Positions 12,399 to 24,821 of a stretch of DNA of 64,000 nucleotides are shown here, one piece after another. This stretch comes from Fennellomyces sp. T-0311 (taxonomy: Eukaryota; Mucoromycota; Mucoromycetes; Mucorales; Lichtheimiaceae), in NCBI GenBank assembly GCA_025266875.1, contig JALLLT010000008.1, positions 682,001 through 746,000 on the forward strand, in the 5' to 3' direction. A program made the position numbers and the translations under genes. The notes below the pieces were generated by a model. That model did no database searches. It was given only the letters and a program-made list of their open reading frames with translations, and had not been told where the DNA came from. How positions within the stretch are numbered: position 1 is the first letter of the stretch; every line of letters begins with the position of its first letter.

Positions 12399-13776
12399 AT
12401 GTCGTCATCAACAAAAATAACATCTTTCACAAAGGTTCCATCTTCGGCTGTTGAAGCAATCAAGGAAGCACATGAAAAATCTCAAAATACAGTTGAATTC
12501 CTCCAGAAAAGGGTTAGCAACAGTTCACTTTTTTGTTTTCCCTGTTACTCGGTTAAATATATGCTCTTACGACTCACTGCTGATACACATTCTCGTATTG
12601 AGCTTATTGAAGACGCAGTCAGGGCCGTTGCGCTCGTTCTTCCTGGTAGGCAACACGGTTTTGCCGTCGTGTATTTATGCTGACAAAACGTAAATCGATT
12701 GTTCATTGATGAATGAAAAGGCCGCTTTGAAGATGCCGAATTATGCACTCAGGCACGCATGTATCGTTGAAGATTCCAAATGAGAAATTAATGAACTCAT
12801 GATTCCATTTAGTATTGTCAGGTGTGAATCTATTATGCATGCGCCATACGCATTGTCTTGTGCGTGGTGATGATTCCTTGACCGGATTCAACGCACATAT
12901 CGAAAGGCACTACCTGAAACACAACGTATGCAGTGTAGCTGCATTGACCCTTAGTGTTCTGTCGTATACCGAAGTCATGCTTGAAATGCTTGTGCATAAA
13001 GTCAAGGGCGAAAATCACCGGTGGCGCTGGATCGCTGGACTGGAAGGTGCAAAGTAAGTGTTTCATGCCTTTTTCCGATTTCCTAGGGTCATCTCAAATG
13101 ATTTAAAGGGTGCTGTTGCGGCTCATTCTGTTCTATGGAACGAAGCAGCGAATGGTGATCCATCCAACTCACTTTGCCCGTGCCGACGAAGATGACAAAA
13201 TTAACCTGGCTACATTGGATCCCCGGATAGGCGTCCCAGCATCATCAACATTATATGGATCTGCATCGCGCAAGGGTTGGGCCCACATAGCAGAAGTGCT
13301 GTGGATTATACGCCCGTTCATCTATGGTAAAATTTATCTTGTCACAGATCGGTGTATAGTTAGCTTACGGCAACGTTTCAATTAGTGGGGTTGCAGTGGA
13401 GACGTAGCAAAAAGAAAAAGTCAAAGGAAGGCGAACCGAGTTGGAAGCCATGGTTAATCTCTCTAGGCATTGACTTGACTATACGTCTGGCACGCGAAAT
13501 GCAGCCAATGACACAACTGGAACGCGAGGAATCTCGTCGCAGAGACTATTTATTGCTATTTTATGCGGTTCGAGAACCATTCTATGATCTCTTTACAAGG
13601 TATGATCTCTTGTTTTCAATATGATCGGGTCGAAACTAAAATGTGATGCAAGGCCAATTCTTGACCTGTTCTGCGATACCACGGAGCATCGTCCATTCAT
13701 CTCCGTAGTCGCAGCAGCACTCAACGATTATCGGCCATTCTGGGAGCAATACTACTTTAGTACCTCTGGTTCATAG
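12399..13776 (+). CDS. PEX16: Peroxisomal membrane biogenesis protein Pex16
   Basis: Integral peroxisomal membrane protein needed to bring peroxisomal membrane proteins into the ER or peroxisome. Proposed exons are 12399-12512, 12603-12645, 12721-12765, 12822-13053, 13109-13326, 13386-13599 and 13653-13776, giving about 329 aa, within family range. Diagnostic blocks are LPGRFEDAEL near the N-terminus, the segment ending in IIRPFIY, SWKPWLISL, the charged LEREESRRR segment followed by LLLFYAVREPFYDLF, and the C-terminal ALNDYRPFWEQYYF motif. Every junction keeps phase. The first intron is the least certain: its frame stays open, so it might be retained or placed differently. The third intron uses GTTGAA as donor. 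The gene converges on GSH1 with 189 bp between stop codons. Confidence 0.9.
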
Positions 13777-13965
13777 AAATGGACAGATTTACGCTTGCAT
13801 TTACTAGGATACGATTATATCTAGGTCGTAGAGAATGTGTTGCTGTATATAGAGGATGAAATAATATATGAATCGTAGATGCGCAAAATAGAAACAGGTG
13901 CGAGTAGAACAGGTGTATAAAATACAAGGAAGAGAAAGCAAAAAGAGAAAAAAAGAAAGCCAAGA

Positions 13966-16335
13966 TTATACGTCAAAGTCACCAAGTAGTTCAGGAGCCT
14001 TCAATTCCCCTTTAGCAATGCGATCAACTGTTTGGATCAGATCGTAGGTGATCTCTGGTGATACGACAGAGTCCTGCTTGTAGTCTGGATGACTAGTTAC
14101 CAGCTTTCGTAAATAGGTGGCACCGGTCATTAACTCGCCGCTGGCACGCTTGCTGATGAGCGATAAATATTTGCCGAGCTGGCATCTCGTCTCGATATCA
14201 ATGTTTGTGCTGTTGAGGTAGCTGTGGATCAAGGGAACAAATCCAGGGAATCCATGCTCCTTGCCATTGATGATTTCGTTCATAGTCATTAACTCGTATT
14301 CGTCCTCATCCGTTGCATGACCGTTGCCGTTTGCAGTGTGTTTCTCATCATCGCCTGTGCAACGTGACCGTGAGAAAAATGTAACATACCGCATTTGTTG
14401 ACATCCACTTACTTGCGAACACGTTCTTTCGGAAATAAAACTTGTCGTTAGTGGCAGATCCGCGCTTATGGGCTGTAGCCATATTCTCATCGACCTGGAA
14501 TACACGTTAGCCATTCACGGAAATGGTATACCTCAAAATCACTTTACCTTGGTGATCGGAATATACAGGTTGAGGCCGAAGCTCAATATCACGCGTGTCA
14601 AGAGCACAATGAAGACCGAGAAGGCAGCGTTCTCAAAATCAGTCAATTGAACTTCCATACTACGGAACTCAACGCGCCAACCGATATCGGAATTAGGCGG
14701 TGGCGGTTTGAATCGTACGGTTTGCCAGTTTGTAGATTGAAGATTCTACACAATTCACTATTAGTAATCAAGTCGTACACCAAGTGATCTAAGCATATGA
14801 CATACCTCAAAATGATCAACAGAGTTTTCATCATCCTGATCCAAGAGCTCCTTGAAGATCACAAGCGGATCACGGATGAACAAATGCGCCATATGTCTTG
14901 CCAACAGATCGTCCACATCGTTCTTTCTGAGCTTCTCATAGATATCCTTGTCGTAAACTAGATCAAGATCATTATACTTTTCCTTGTAAAGTGCATCCTT
15001 TGAAATGTAGGTGTCAATGGAATCGTATCGTGACTTGTTGATTACAAATCTGTCATTTTTCAAAGGCTGATGGATTGAGTCAGATCGAGACCGTTACGAT
15101 AGCAGCGCGTTACAAAGTACCTTCAGCCCTCTTTCTTCAGGGGTTCTGTCATCCACACTTGCAGCAATCACGTTCCAGCGAGCATCCACGTCAGCAAGGT
15201 AACCACGGAAAATGGGCGACGCAGCAGTGAGAGCCAACTATCATACCCTAATTAAAGTAACTGATCCCCAAAGTAACAAAACATTCTCCTTATCTTACCA
15301 TGATAGGTGCTACAGGAGCGAGATGATCGTAGAGATGTCGTGCCTCATCGATATTGCATGCCTGGAAGGTAATCTGAAGACAGCAGCAACCCATACCAAA
15401 AGCCATAGCATCCATATAAATGTGATCCGGTTTCGCGGCACCATTCTTTGCCTCTTTGTCGTGTTTGAAGAGGTCGCGGTCATAGGGAATAGTCGGATCT
15501 ATAAAGGGCCGAGGAGTATTTTTGTCGTGGAAAACGGGCATATTAATTTCGACCTTGGCACCACGACGACGGCGGATATTAGCCGTCAAAGTCCTAATTC
15601 CCCAAAAAGCATTCAATGCACGGACGTATGGCACCTTTTTCCATCCAACTTACGGGAATCTGGCATGGGGATTAATTACTTCGTCGGGGACGAACATACT
15701 CTGGCAAGCCTTGCCATCGGGGTCACGGTCAATTTCCAACTCATGCGGACATCCTAAGCGAGGGTAGTTGACCAATGTCACGGGTATCTCATCGGGTTGC
15801 ATTGCTTGCAGAGCCAATTGGCGTCGCTTCTTCATGCTTGCTTCAACAGTCAAGAGATCACGGAATGTTGCACCGTAAGGGGCGCCAGGTGTGCCTTCGA
15901 TCATGAATCGGCCATATTCTGGTCTCCATAATGCGTCCGGTGGTTGCCTAGATATCACCTTAGTTTCCATGCCATTGCTCGGACCAACATATTTTTACTC
16001 ACGTTGATGTACCATTGATGTACTCGTTTTCGGCCACTTGCAACTTGGCCAGAATATCAAAAGCGCGTAGAGACAACTTGGTTCGACGATTCTCCTTGTC
16101 GATTTTGACGACAACGTATTCTACCTAGTTACATTGTCTCCTGTCTTAGCCCGATCCAGCAATGTTCCTTTGTGTCAGCACGAACCTCATCGCCCCAGAG
16201 AAGACATGACTTTTGCTTGGAGCGTTGCTTCTTGTAGACGGACAGGAACTGATCGATGCCGTGCGATCGGACATGGTCCGCGTGTTGTTTGGCTTCGTTC
16301 CAATGAAGAGGAGTTCCCAAAGACAAGAGACCCAT
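13966..16335 (-). CDS. GSH1: Glutamate-cysteine ligase catalytic subunit
   Basis: Catalyses ATP-dependent joining of glutamate and cysteine, the first and rate-limiting step of glutathione synthesis, in the cytosol. Nine exons on the minus strand (16335-16186, 16124-16003, 15947-15654, 15593-15299, 15237-15121, 15066-14806, 14745-14548, 14494-14413, 14354-13966) join in phase to 635 aa, nearly the length of human GCLC. The N-terminus [10 protein letters not shown], the WGDEVEY block, [61 protein letters not shown] and [20 protein letters not shown] are all typical of the eukaryotic GCS family. The start is the conserved Met-Gly. Divergent from the phosphoesterase gene, with 252 bp between start codons. 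Confidence 0.96.
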
Positions 16336-16532
16336 GGCAACTGATTAAAACAGCGGAAAGAGAGTGTGTGTAAAGAGGAGTGGTCGAAGTAAAGTGCCGA
16401 AGCGTTTGATGTATTTGTAATCAGTTGGCGGCGCCACAAAAAAACAAGGCACGTCTTCTGTGCGCCAAGTCACTGATCAGTCCCTCCTTTCTATCCTTTC
16501 CTGAGTAGATGATGATCACGGAAGCCGCATAG

Positions 16533-16540
16533 TATAAAAA
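16533..16540 (+). promoter_or_regulatory. Probable TATA box of the secreted phosphoesterase
   Basis: TATAAAAA lies 55 bp before the ATG, inside the 252-bp divergent spacer shared with the GSH1 gene. The short distance fits a compact promoter. Seen by eye only. Confidence 0.5.
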
Positions 16541-16587
16541 CATAAAGTACGGATAACTAAGAGTAGACGCCCGTGTTTTAGCCAAGC

Positions 16588-18126
16588 ATGTCCATCACGC
16601 AATGGATTGCGCTATTGTCGACATTCTATCAGTTGACCCCCGTCAGTGGCGCAGCTATCCAGACTTTGGTAGTACTCATGATGGAAAACCACAGCTACGA
16701 CCACTTTCTAGGCGACTATTCCCGAATCCGTCCAGACACTGACGGCTCAAATCACTCAATGTGCAACAATTTTCAAGATAAAGATATCTGTGTAACCTAC
16801 GATGGTCCTTTTCAGTAGGAATTCGTCATTTCTCCGTCCGGCGATTGGACTAACTTTTTTGTTTTGTATACAACGCAGCACACTGGAACCAGAAAACTTC
16901 ATTCCCGATGTTGATCAGCAAATATACAACCTCAAATATGGCACCATACCGTCATCGTCCTCTGAGCCGAATATGCAAGGCTTTGTAGCCAATTACATGC
17001 GTTACCGTCCTAAAGAAAACGCAGCCGAAGTGATGCAGGCCATGAATCAGTCAACATTGCCAGTGCTTTACAAGCTGGTTGAGGAGTTCGGCATCTCCGA
17101 TGTAAGCAAGTCGTGCATTTGTTTACACGAGATGTATAAACGTTTTTCCTTTTACAGCGATGGTTCTCTTCAGTTCCAGGTATATTTAATAATTAAGAGT
17201 TATTACGCCTTCTGATGATTACCTTATGCAATCAGGGTCAACGTTTCCTAATCGGAACTTTTTACATGCAGCAACGGCTGGTGGAGTGGTGGATAATGAG
17301 ATTCCAAAACTAGGTTATCCGCTAAGAACTACCTTTGAGGCACTGGATGAAATTCATATCAGTTATGAGATTTACTCCGCTTCGCCGATGCCGTCAACTC
17401 TATTGTTTCGGTACTTTCGGTCCCCGTTTAGGAGCGCGGGAAAATCCATGGAAGAGTTTTTCCAACAATGCAAAGATGGTACGTTGCCGTCTTACGTGTA
17501 TGTGGAACCTGCTATGTATGGCATTGATGAGAGACTGCGGAACGATCAACATCCACACGCAGGTGCATTTTACGATATTCGGCGCGGAGAACGATTCTAC
17601 AAGGAAGTCTACGAGGCACTACGTGCAAGCCCCCAGTGGAACGACACCTTGTTTCTTCTCATATGGGTATAAGACACTGAATTGATTGTTCGCTTTTACT
17701 GATTTGGTCATATGGTTTTAGGACGAGCATGGAGGATTCTATGATCACGTGCCGCCGTAAGTAATAAATCCGAAATTATCGATATAGCACTATGACTATG
17801 TTGACTGAAGACAACAATAACTGTTGCAAAGACCAGGAAACGTTCCGAACCCTGACGGCATTACGCATCCCACATTTGACTTTACACGTCTCGGCATACG
17901 CGTTCCTGCCGTTTTTATCTCACCGAGAATTCCTCGTGGGTTTTTAGCACCCAAATCAGATATATTCGAACATTCATCTGTTTCCAGTACTCTCCACAGT
18001 TTATTCGGCACGCCTTACCTGACAAGACGCGATGCAGTTTCGAGATCGTTCCATGATTATGCCAATTTGACTGAGCCGCGTGTAGATTGCATTACCAAAC
18101 TACCGGAACCTGCATATAACCTTTAA
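16588..18126 (+). CDS. Secreted phosphoesterase (phospholipase C / acid phosphatase family)
   Basis: Member of the phosphoesterase family (PF04185 type) that includes phosphatidylcholine/phosphatidylglycerol phospholipase C and fungal acid phosphatases. It cleaves phosphate esters outside the cell. Six exons (16588-16814, 16879-17101, 17158-17179, 17236-17666, 17722-17756, 17832-18126) give about 410 aa. A hydrophobic leader ending near residue 22 looks like a signal peptide. Catalytic and metal motifs are MMENHSYDHFLG near the N-terminus, the RWFSSVPGSTFPNR block, and DEHGGFYDHVPPPG late in the chain. Exon 3 has only 22 nt and exon 5 only 35 nt, yet both carry conserved motif residues, so these microexons are well supported. 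Whether the substrate is a phospholipid or a small phosphate ester cannot be read from sequence. Confidence 0.88.
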
Positions 18127-20336
18127 ATTGCTCTTCCTGCCAACCACATAAACTTTGAACCCACGAAAAACAAATACACTCTATTCAATCAGTACCATTC
18201 TGTCCGAAGCCTTTCACATGTACTGTTTTCAGATCATCGAGGCGTTTTCAATTTTTTTTATTTTAACTCTACATACAATGTTAGTAGAGCTTTATATATA
18301 CTGTGGTGCAAATAATGATAACCGTCATTTCAATCAAGTTATTATTCGGCAATAATGTTTAATTAGTCCTATATGATACTATTAATAGGATCAGCCACAT
18401 AAGTGTAATGAAGTATATCAAAGTTTTACGTTTGTAATAAGTAGATCCAGAGATACTTTGGTATGTAATACAATATATATACGCCCGTGATGTTTGCCTC
18501 GGAAGTTTTTGCATACTGGTAGCCACTATATGCGTAGTTTACCACAAGAGGCCAGAGTTGCAGTCTAGATATCCACTCGTATAATAAATAGCATAGATCT
18601 AGGACTTGGCTATATACGCAATCTACATTACTGACCCTTCGACCTTGCATCTTTGTGTCACAAATATATCAAACGGCCTTCCATAAAAAAACTAATCTAG
18701 CCAAGTATATGCCAATATATGAAAGCTGAACATTCATCCATAAGGATTTGCTAAGGGGATGCTCAAAAAGACACTCCTTGTTGGAATGTACCCGTGTCGG
18801 TACGATTACTCTTACACACAACAATGCTCTTTTCCTACTCATACAGCGACACTATTCTGTCGTCAATGAATCAATGCGCACTCAGTAGCCCAATTGTCAG
18901 TCCGCTGTTGGATGGGCATAGAGTATCTTTGTTGGAGCTATATCGCTGTAGGCTTTCTGGAAAGTCCTTGGTGATACCTTTGGATCCGGGTGATGCCTTG
19001 AATGTTTCGATAATCTATCCACTTATATGGTATATCTTATCAACGGAAATAACTTATAATTATGATTACGTAGCATCACAGATTCCAACGACTTGGAATC
19101 CGAGTACAGTATTAGATCTGTGTAACAATATTCGATTCTCTTGCGATGGAAGGGATGTATAATTCGAATCATTCATATCACTAGGAATTTCATATGCGAC
19201 ATGAATCATTCGCGATTATGCTAATCGTATCCTCACTTTTATGGGGGTTTTTTGCCCGAGCCCTAAGAAAAAAATTATTCGCTTATATCGATCGAAAAGT
19301 ATGTTGATTTACGTGGCAGATGCACGGAGTACTCGTGCCACGAGCCAGCAAAATAGTAGCTATGCGATGAACTCATTCTACTGTCCCGGTGTTGTCCAAG
19401 GCTTAGTATGTCAGCTGCTTTCATTGAAAATTTCTTGGCTATCATAATTACTTTTCGATTTGGCCTTCAAAACAACTCTGGAAGCACGGCCAAGCCTCGG
19501 ATAACACGCGTAAATACCAATACGAGTCATCATATCGCAGTCGCAAATCTCATAGGATATGTAGCACTTTTCATTATAAACACTGACTAATAAGAGTGCC
19601 AAGAACGCATGCTTTATTTCATTCTGTATTTATATCTATCTGCAAAAAAAACCTGTGTGAGCTGTGGCGATCAAAAAACTTGCCAAGCAAACACAAGTAT
19701 AGGAAGAAACTCGGCTTAATGCATCAAGTATGCCGCTTTAAGGACTTGGTCGTGACATTATATACGCGATTATGCATGTGCTTGCGTGATTTGAGTAACA
19801 AACATCACGTAACCATCATTTAGCATTAATGGGCCGTCTACAAGTGGTGTCAGTAGCAGATGGAGGCGCAGCGACGACGTAAGCAAGCAGCTGGTGGCAT
19901 AGTCCACTAAGGCCGGGCGGTGTAATCGATTGTTCAAATGAAAATCATACGGTTTGACTTTTTACAGAATTCAGTTTAGTAGGCGATGGTGAGCACAGGA
20001 TGCCAAAAACGGAAGCGCGGAGGAATGGAGATCTGGCGATTCAAAAGACGGATAAATTCTCACATAGGCAAAGACGGGCATTTGCAGTGCGGAGGACGCC
20101 ACCGATGCTTTTGGGACTGAATGAAGTCATCGATGAAATAGAGTATGGCAGGCGTGATGGGTGCATCTGATAAAATGGATGTGTGAGAGTGGGTTAAACT
20201 TGATCAGATACGACTTTCCGATAGCTTTGTTTTCTTTTTTGGTGATCGTCGGATTTCGCCGTCTCTCTCGCTCTCTCTCTTCTCTTTACTTTTATATGCT
20301 TACTTCTTGACCAATACGGACTGGCTTCGTATATAC
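18127..20336. other. Intergenic with one unassigned ORF; promoter side of the zinc-finger gene
   Basis: About 2.2 kb. An ATG-started frame of 112 codons at 18824-19162 is open but has no recognisable family, no splice evidence and a composition that does not resemble the neighbouring proteins, so I do not call it as a gene. A CT-rich segment near 20262-20286 and AT-rich sequence precede the zinc-finger start codon. Confidence 0.4.
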
Positions 20337-21630
20337 ATGCCTGGCTCGCCTCCTAAAAAAAACGAGATTATTATTGCTACTATAATGCCAATGTGCTGTT
20401 CGACCATGTCTGACCGACAAGTGCCACCGTCCTGTGAACACAATGAGAATGTCTTGAATTCGCAACAACCAAGCGATGCATCGCACATGCGAACGACATC
20501 CCATCGTTCAGATACCACGTATACGATCACCGTACCAGGAACGACATGCCATTGCGCGATCTGTGCTTCACAACAACCGATCAAGGACGAGTGTTGCGCA
20601 GATTGTTGTCCACTGGCAGCTGCACAAACCAGTCAAGAGTCATACTCGACGGAATCAGCGGTAGAGATGACCGCAGTATCGAGTGAATCGACTGCAGAAC
20701 GACGAACAAGTCGAAAGCGCAAGCAACCAGACTCGAGTGACGAGGACGACGACACTGTGCCACGTAGTTGTGAATGGGCTGCATGCGCAGAAAGCTTTCC
20801 GTCGCTGGACGACTTGACGCCCCATTTGTTTAAGAATCACCTGAATAGTCGATCAAGTAGCGTTGATTATCACTGTCGATGGGGATCATGCACTGTCACG
20901 GTTGATGGATCGGACGCTCTTTTGAGTCACTTGACACACCATTTAGGACAACGTCTTATCCATGGTTGTCGGTGGATCGATTGCGGTCAGCGGTTTGCTA
21001 CCTTTGACGAGCTGACAGGTCATCTGTCAGAAGAACACGTGGGCACAGGCCAAAGTGAATACATTTGCGGGTGGGAGAAGTGCTACCGGCAAGGCAAGAC
21101 CTTCAGCCAAAGACAAAAAGTCATGCGTCATATTCAAACCCATACTGGTGAGTATCCGTGTACTCCTGGCATTGCTGGTTTAGTAACACCTGTTTTAGGT
21201 GACAAGCCCTATCAATGTACCATATGCAGAAAGCGCTTCTCTGAGTCCAACATCATGACCCAGCACCTGCGCACGCACACCGGGGAAAGACCCTACAAGT
21301 GCACCGAACAGGGCTGCACCCGCCAATTCTCCATCGCCAGCGCGCTGACCATTCATCGGCGCGTGCACTCGGGCGAGAGACCTTTTGCTTGTAAATACCA
21401 AGGCTGCGATAAAAAGTTCGCCGAAAGCAGTAATTTAACCAAACATGTACACTTGCGCGTTGGGGAGGGCAATGGAGACACACACTAACTTGCTGCATTA
21501 GATGCGTGTCCACACCGGGGAGCGTCCGTTTCGGTGCTCCGTTACTCCTTGCGGCAAGGCTTTCTCCAGGCCCGACCAAGTCTCCCGCCATTTGAAAACC
21601 CATAAACGACATGTCCAGAAGGACAAGTAA
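20337..21630 (+). CDS. C2H2 zinc-finger transcription factor, Zap1/ZafA-like
   Basis: Nuclear DNA-binding regulator. Three exons (20337-21147, 21199-21446, 21502-21630) give about 395 aa. Eight C2H2 fingers run from about residue 145 to the end. The first four are the atypical CxWxxC class (CEWAAC, CRWGSC, CRWIDC, CGWEKC). The last four are classical, with TGEKPY-like linkers ([38 protein letters not shown]). This mix of CxWxxC fingers followed by classical fingers is the layout of the zinc-responsive regulators Zap1 and ZafA. An upstream Cys/His cluster at residues 71-91 (CHCAIC then CCADCC) could be an extra metal site. A basic RKRK patch at 126-129 may be a nuclear signal. The role in zinc homeostasis is inference; it may be another regulator of the same architecture. 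It converges on SYS1. Confidence 0.85.
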
Positions 21631-21820
21631 TCGCTATTAATAACCTCTACTACCTTATAATCTTGTAACTACCCGAAACATTATTGAAGCTCTCCTCCGT
21701 ACCTCCCTCCTTGTTTTTGCTGTCTAAAAGGAACAAATTCTCTGGATTTAGATTCATAGTAGTACAGATGCTATTGATGAATAAAATAAAAATCATGTGT
21801 GTATATATATGTACAGTGCA

Positions 21821-22684
21821 TCATCGATTGGATCTCTCGCCCTGGTCTACGTCGTGTAGAGGTATATTCTCGTACCGCTTGCCCTTGCTGTTTGTACTCC
21901 TGGATGTTGCGCGCTGAGCGCTCTGGAACAGCACCTTCTTGGCCTGCCCCACCACCCGAGTAAACGGCGCCTCCTCCTGCTGATCTTCTCCCTCGTCGTC
22001 ATGGCGCTCTCCTCGAGGATCCGACACCTTTCGCTTCTTCTTGCTAATATGCACCCAATCGACATTGTTATCCGGGTCCGCCAGTTCAGCTATTTCTGTT
22101 GACGACGACGACGATGCAGACCCTTGCGGATCCTGAAGATGTTGCTGCTCGCGTCCCTTTTTAGGCACCATGATAGGTTCCATTTCATGTCGCATACACG
22201 CCCATTCTCCAGCCAACGTCATGAAAATAGCATTGACAACTTGCAAAACCCACCACGCGCCACATGTAGGAAAATGCCCGGTATGAATCCAGACGAATAT
22301 GATGTGGAAAAAGTGGAGCGTCAACACAAAGTCAAGCACGAGCTTGGCTCGTTGCACAAGGAACACCAAGACCGGTATATTAATCGCTCCATTGACAACC
22401 CAGACCAATGCCAACGTCCAACCGAAAACCGTATCCGTTCGAATTTCAGAATCGTCGAGAATGGCGTCGAGTGAAAGTTCCGTCCCAGTCAGCGCAAGTG
22501 CAATGAGTAAAAGTAGACTGATGAATATGTAATACAGCGTTTGCACCGATATAATCTGCAATGGAAACAAAAGTATTAGCAATGTCAACGTTTACCAACA
22601 AGAATGACACTGGTATGCTTATATTACTTGAGCAATTATCAGTATGGGATCCCATCCCGCTGCCCGAAAAGAAGATTGGGCCAT
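21821..22684 (-). CDS. SYS1: Golgi membrane protein Sys1 homologue
   Basis: Polytopic Golgi protein that recruits the small GTPase Arl3/ARFRP1 to the trans-Golgi. Two exons on the minus strand (22684-22628 and 22555-21821) give about 263 aa. The N-terminal GWDPILIIAQ motif spans the intron and is highly typical, followed by QTLYYI, the SLDAILD loop, GRAK-like QRAKLVLDFVLT, the GAWWVLQ segment and a GEWACMRHEMEPI end of the conserved core near residue 155. Four membrane segments can be read. The remaining about 105 residues form a charged tail with a Ser run, a KKKRK patch and acidic segments, longer than in yeast or human Sys1. It lies 162 bp from the hydrolase on the same strand. Confidence 0.92.
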
Positions 22685-22846
22685 GTTACTAAGGAAAGTC
22701 GACAGCTGCAACCACGCTTTGACAAAGCTGGAATGTCCGCTCAGAATCCAAATTTATTTTCAATATGAAACGCTTGCTATGCCCTTGAGCATGCTATTAG
22801 AAAGTATGTGTATCTTATGTAAAGGGTAACAAAGAAAAAAAAGAAA

Positions 22847-24548
22847 TTAACAGGGAATACTATGGAAGCGACGGCCCATCGATCGTGGAGTGCCCTTGAC
22901 TGCGAATGGACCACTTTCCGGTTGCATAGCACCAGGAATCTGTCCACGACTTTGCATCTGCTGTAACATGGGCATTCCTAGACGTGCCCACCAACCAATA
23001 CTCTCGATTGCTTCAGCTGACTTTCCAAATGGGAATGCTTGGAATACATGGACCATATCCTTAAATTGACCGGTTTTTTTTTTTTAGTATGTTTAGACTT
23101 GCCGTTTACCACGGTAACACTTACCTCGTATTCTTCATGATGAACCAGCGTGGTTTTCGTGGCTCCAAGTTTATTTACAAGGTCATTGATTTCGTCACGA
23201 AGCGATTCGCAACCACCAGATTGGATCAACAATGGTGGCAAGTTCTCGAAACTTTCGGCAAAGAGGGGTGATACATATGGGTGACGAGCCATACCGCGAG
23301 CAGCTTTTTCTGCCCCCAGGTAGAGTACTGCAGGATTTCTATTAGGAATTTTGTCTGGATTGTTAGGCAAGTAGTCGTATAGAGATGCAGTATCCCAGCT
23401 TGGATATGAGAATGTCAAGTCAACCCATGGCTATAATATCTGTTAGTTTTTTTTTCGCTTTCTTGAATACTAAAAAAAAGACTTACAGAGAGTAAAACTG
23501 CTCCTTCCGGCTGTGGCAAGCCATGGTCACGGAGATAGAGCATAGTAGCAAGACACAATCCTCCACCAGCTGAGTCGCCCATGAAGAGAACGTTTTTGGG
23601 GTCAAGACAGTAGCCATTATCTGCATCAATCAAATACAAATAGGCCTGCACGGCATCATACAATCCACCAGGGAACTTTGTCTCGGGAGCCAATCGATAG
23701 TTGATCGCTAACAAAAAGAGTCAGGATGAAAAAAAAACTATTTTCGTTGATTGCTTTGCGTACGTACCAAAAATACGTCGACCTGTAGCCTTGCTGATTT
23801 TATGTGTCAGAGCACGATGAGTCTGGGCACTCATAGCACAATAAGCACCACCATGAATGTATAGAACGACTTTTTCAGGTGATCGAGTTCTCAGAACTAG
23901 TGCATTGCTTTGCTGTTGAGGCTGAGTCCTTGGCGGCTCTTCATCGTCCAAAATGATATCTTGATTGCCTTTGATATCCGTACCAGGATAAACAATACTT
24001 TGGCAACGATCCCAAACAGTTCCAGCTGATAGCCATTCGCAACCAAGCATACGGGTGCCATCTTCTTCTTTATCACATTCTCTGAGAATTCCACGCAAAT
24101 TTCGGCGTCTGACCCGGAAAGATCCGTCTTGTGTTTTGGTCGTGATTGGTGTTAACAATGAAGGTGCAAAGGTCATTAAACGATGAAACTCCAGGCTATG
24201 TGTCAAAGTATGGTCTCGGAACACTTGCAAAAATGCCATGACAACGGTCTGCTGAATGTTCCAGAGCGGCTTCTTTTTTTGTACAAAGAGATGTGAATAG
24301 ATTTCGCTGGCAAGTCGTCCTACACTGCTTGGAATAACCAATGCGGTCTTGTAAAGTTCTTGAACCACGATCGGAACGATAGCTTGAGTCGTCGCAACAG
24401 CAGTAACGGTGGTGTTTGTTAGGGCATTTCCGTGTGTTTCGCTGAAAGGTTGACAACATCCCTCTGTAGTGCAGGGTGTCATCATTAACTGTGTACTGGT
24501 AGCTGCCATCGTTGGGGGGAAAAGCGGGAGAAGCCAGGAACCCCGCAT
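22847..24548 (-). CDS. Alpha/beta-hydrolase, hormone-sensitive-lipase-like (fold-3)
   Basis: Esterase or lipase of the HSL-like family. Four exons on the minus strand (24548-23768, 23707-23487, 23430-23125, 23059-22847) give about 506 aa; a second ATG at 24509 would remove 13 residues and is equally possible. The HGGAY oxyanion motif begins near residue 232, the nucleophile motif GDSAGG puts Ser near 306, the acid is likely in the GGCESLRDE segment, and the His in DMVHVFQ. NYRLAPETKFP is also a family block. About 200 residues before the catalytic core are poorly conserved and carry a hydrophobic segment, suggesting membrane association. Substrate (sterol ester, acylglycerol or small ester) is unknown. 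Same strand as SYS1 and the ankyrin gene, but these are separate units. Confidence 0.88.
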
Positions 24549-24821
24549 TATTATGCTTGCTTTTTATTTTGCCCCACACAATCATATGAAAACAATGCCA
24601 CACGTGAGCTATGTTCATCAGTTTCACCCCATGGCACCATGACGCTGTATAGGTGCCACCAATCAACCGATGCTTTCCTCCGGACTGTTACCTTTGTTTC
24701 AAACAGGATCATTGAAGCTATTCGACAATCTAACCATTTTCTGCAAAATGGACATGCATTCATCCGAAAAAACAACAACATTTGCGCTATTCTTTGCTAT
24801 TTGGGCTGGATAGATGGAACT

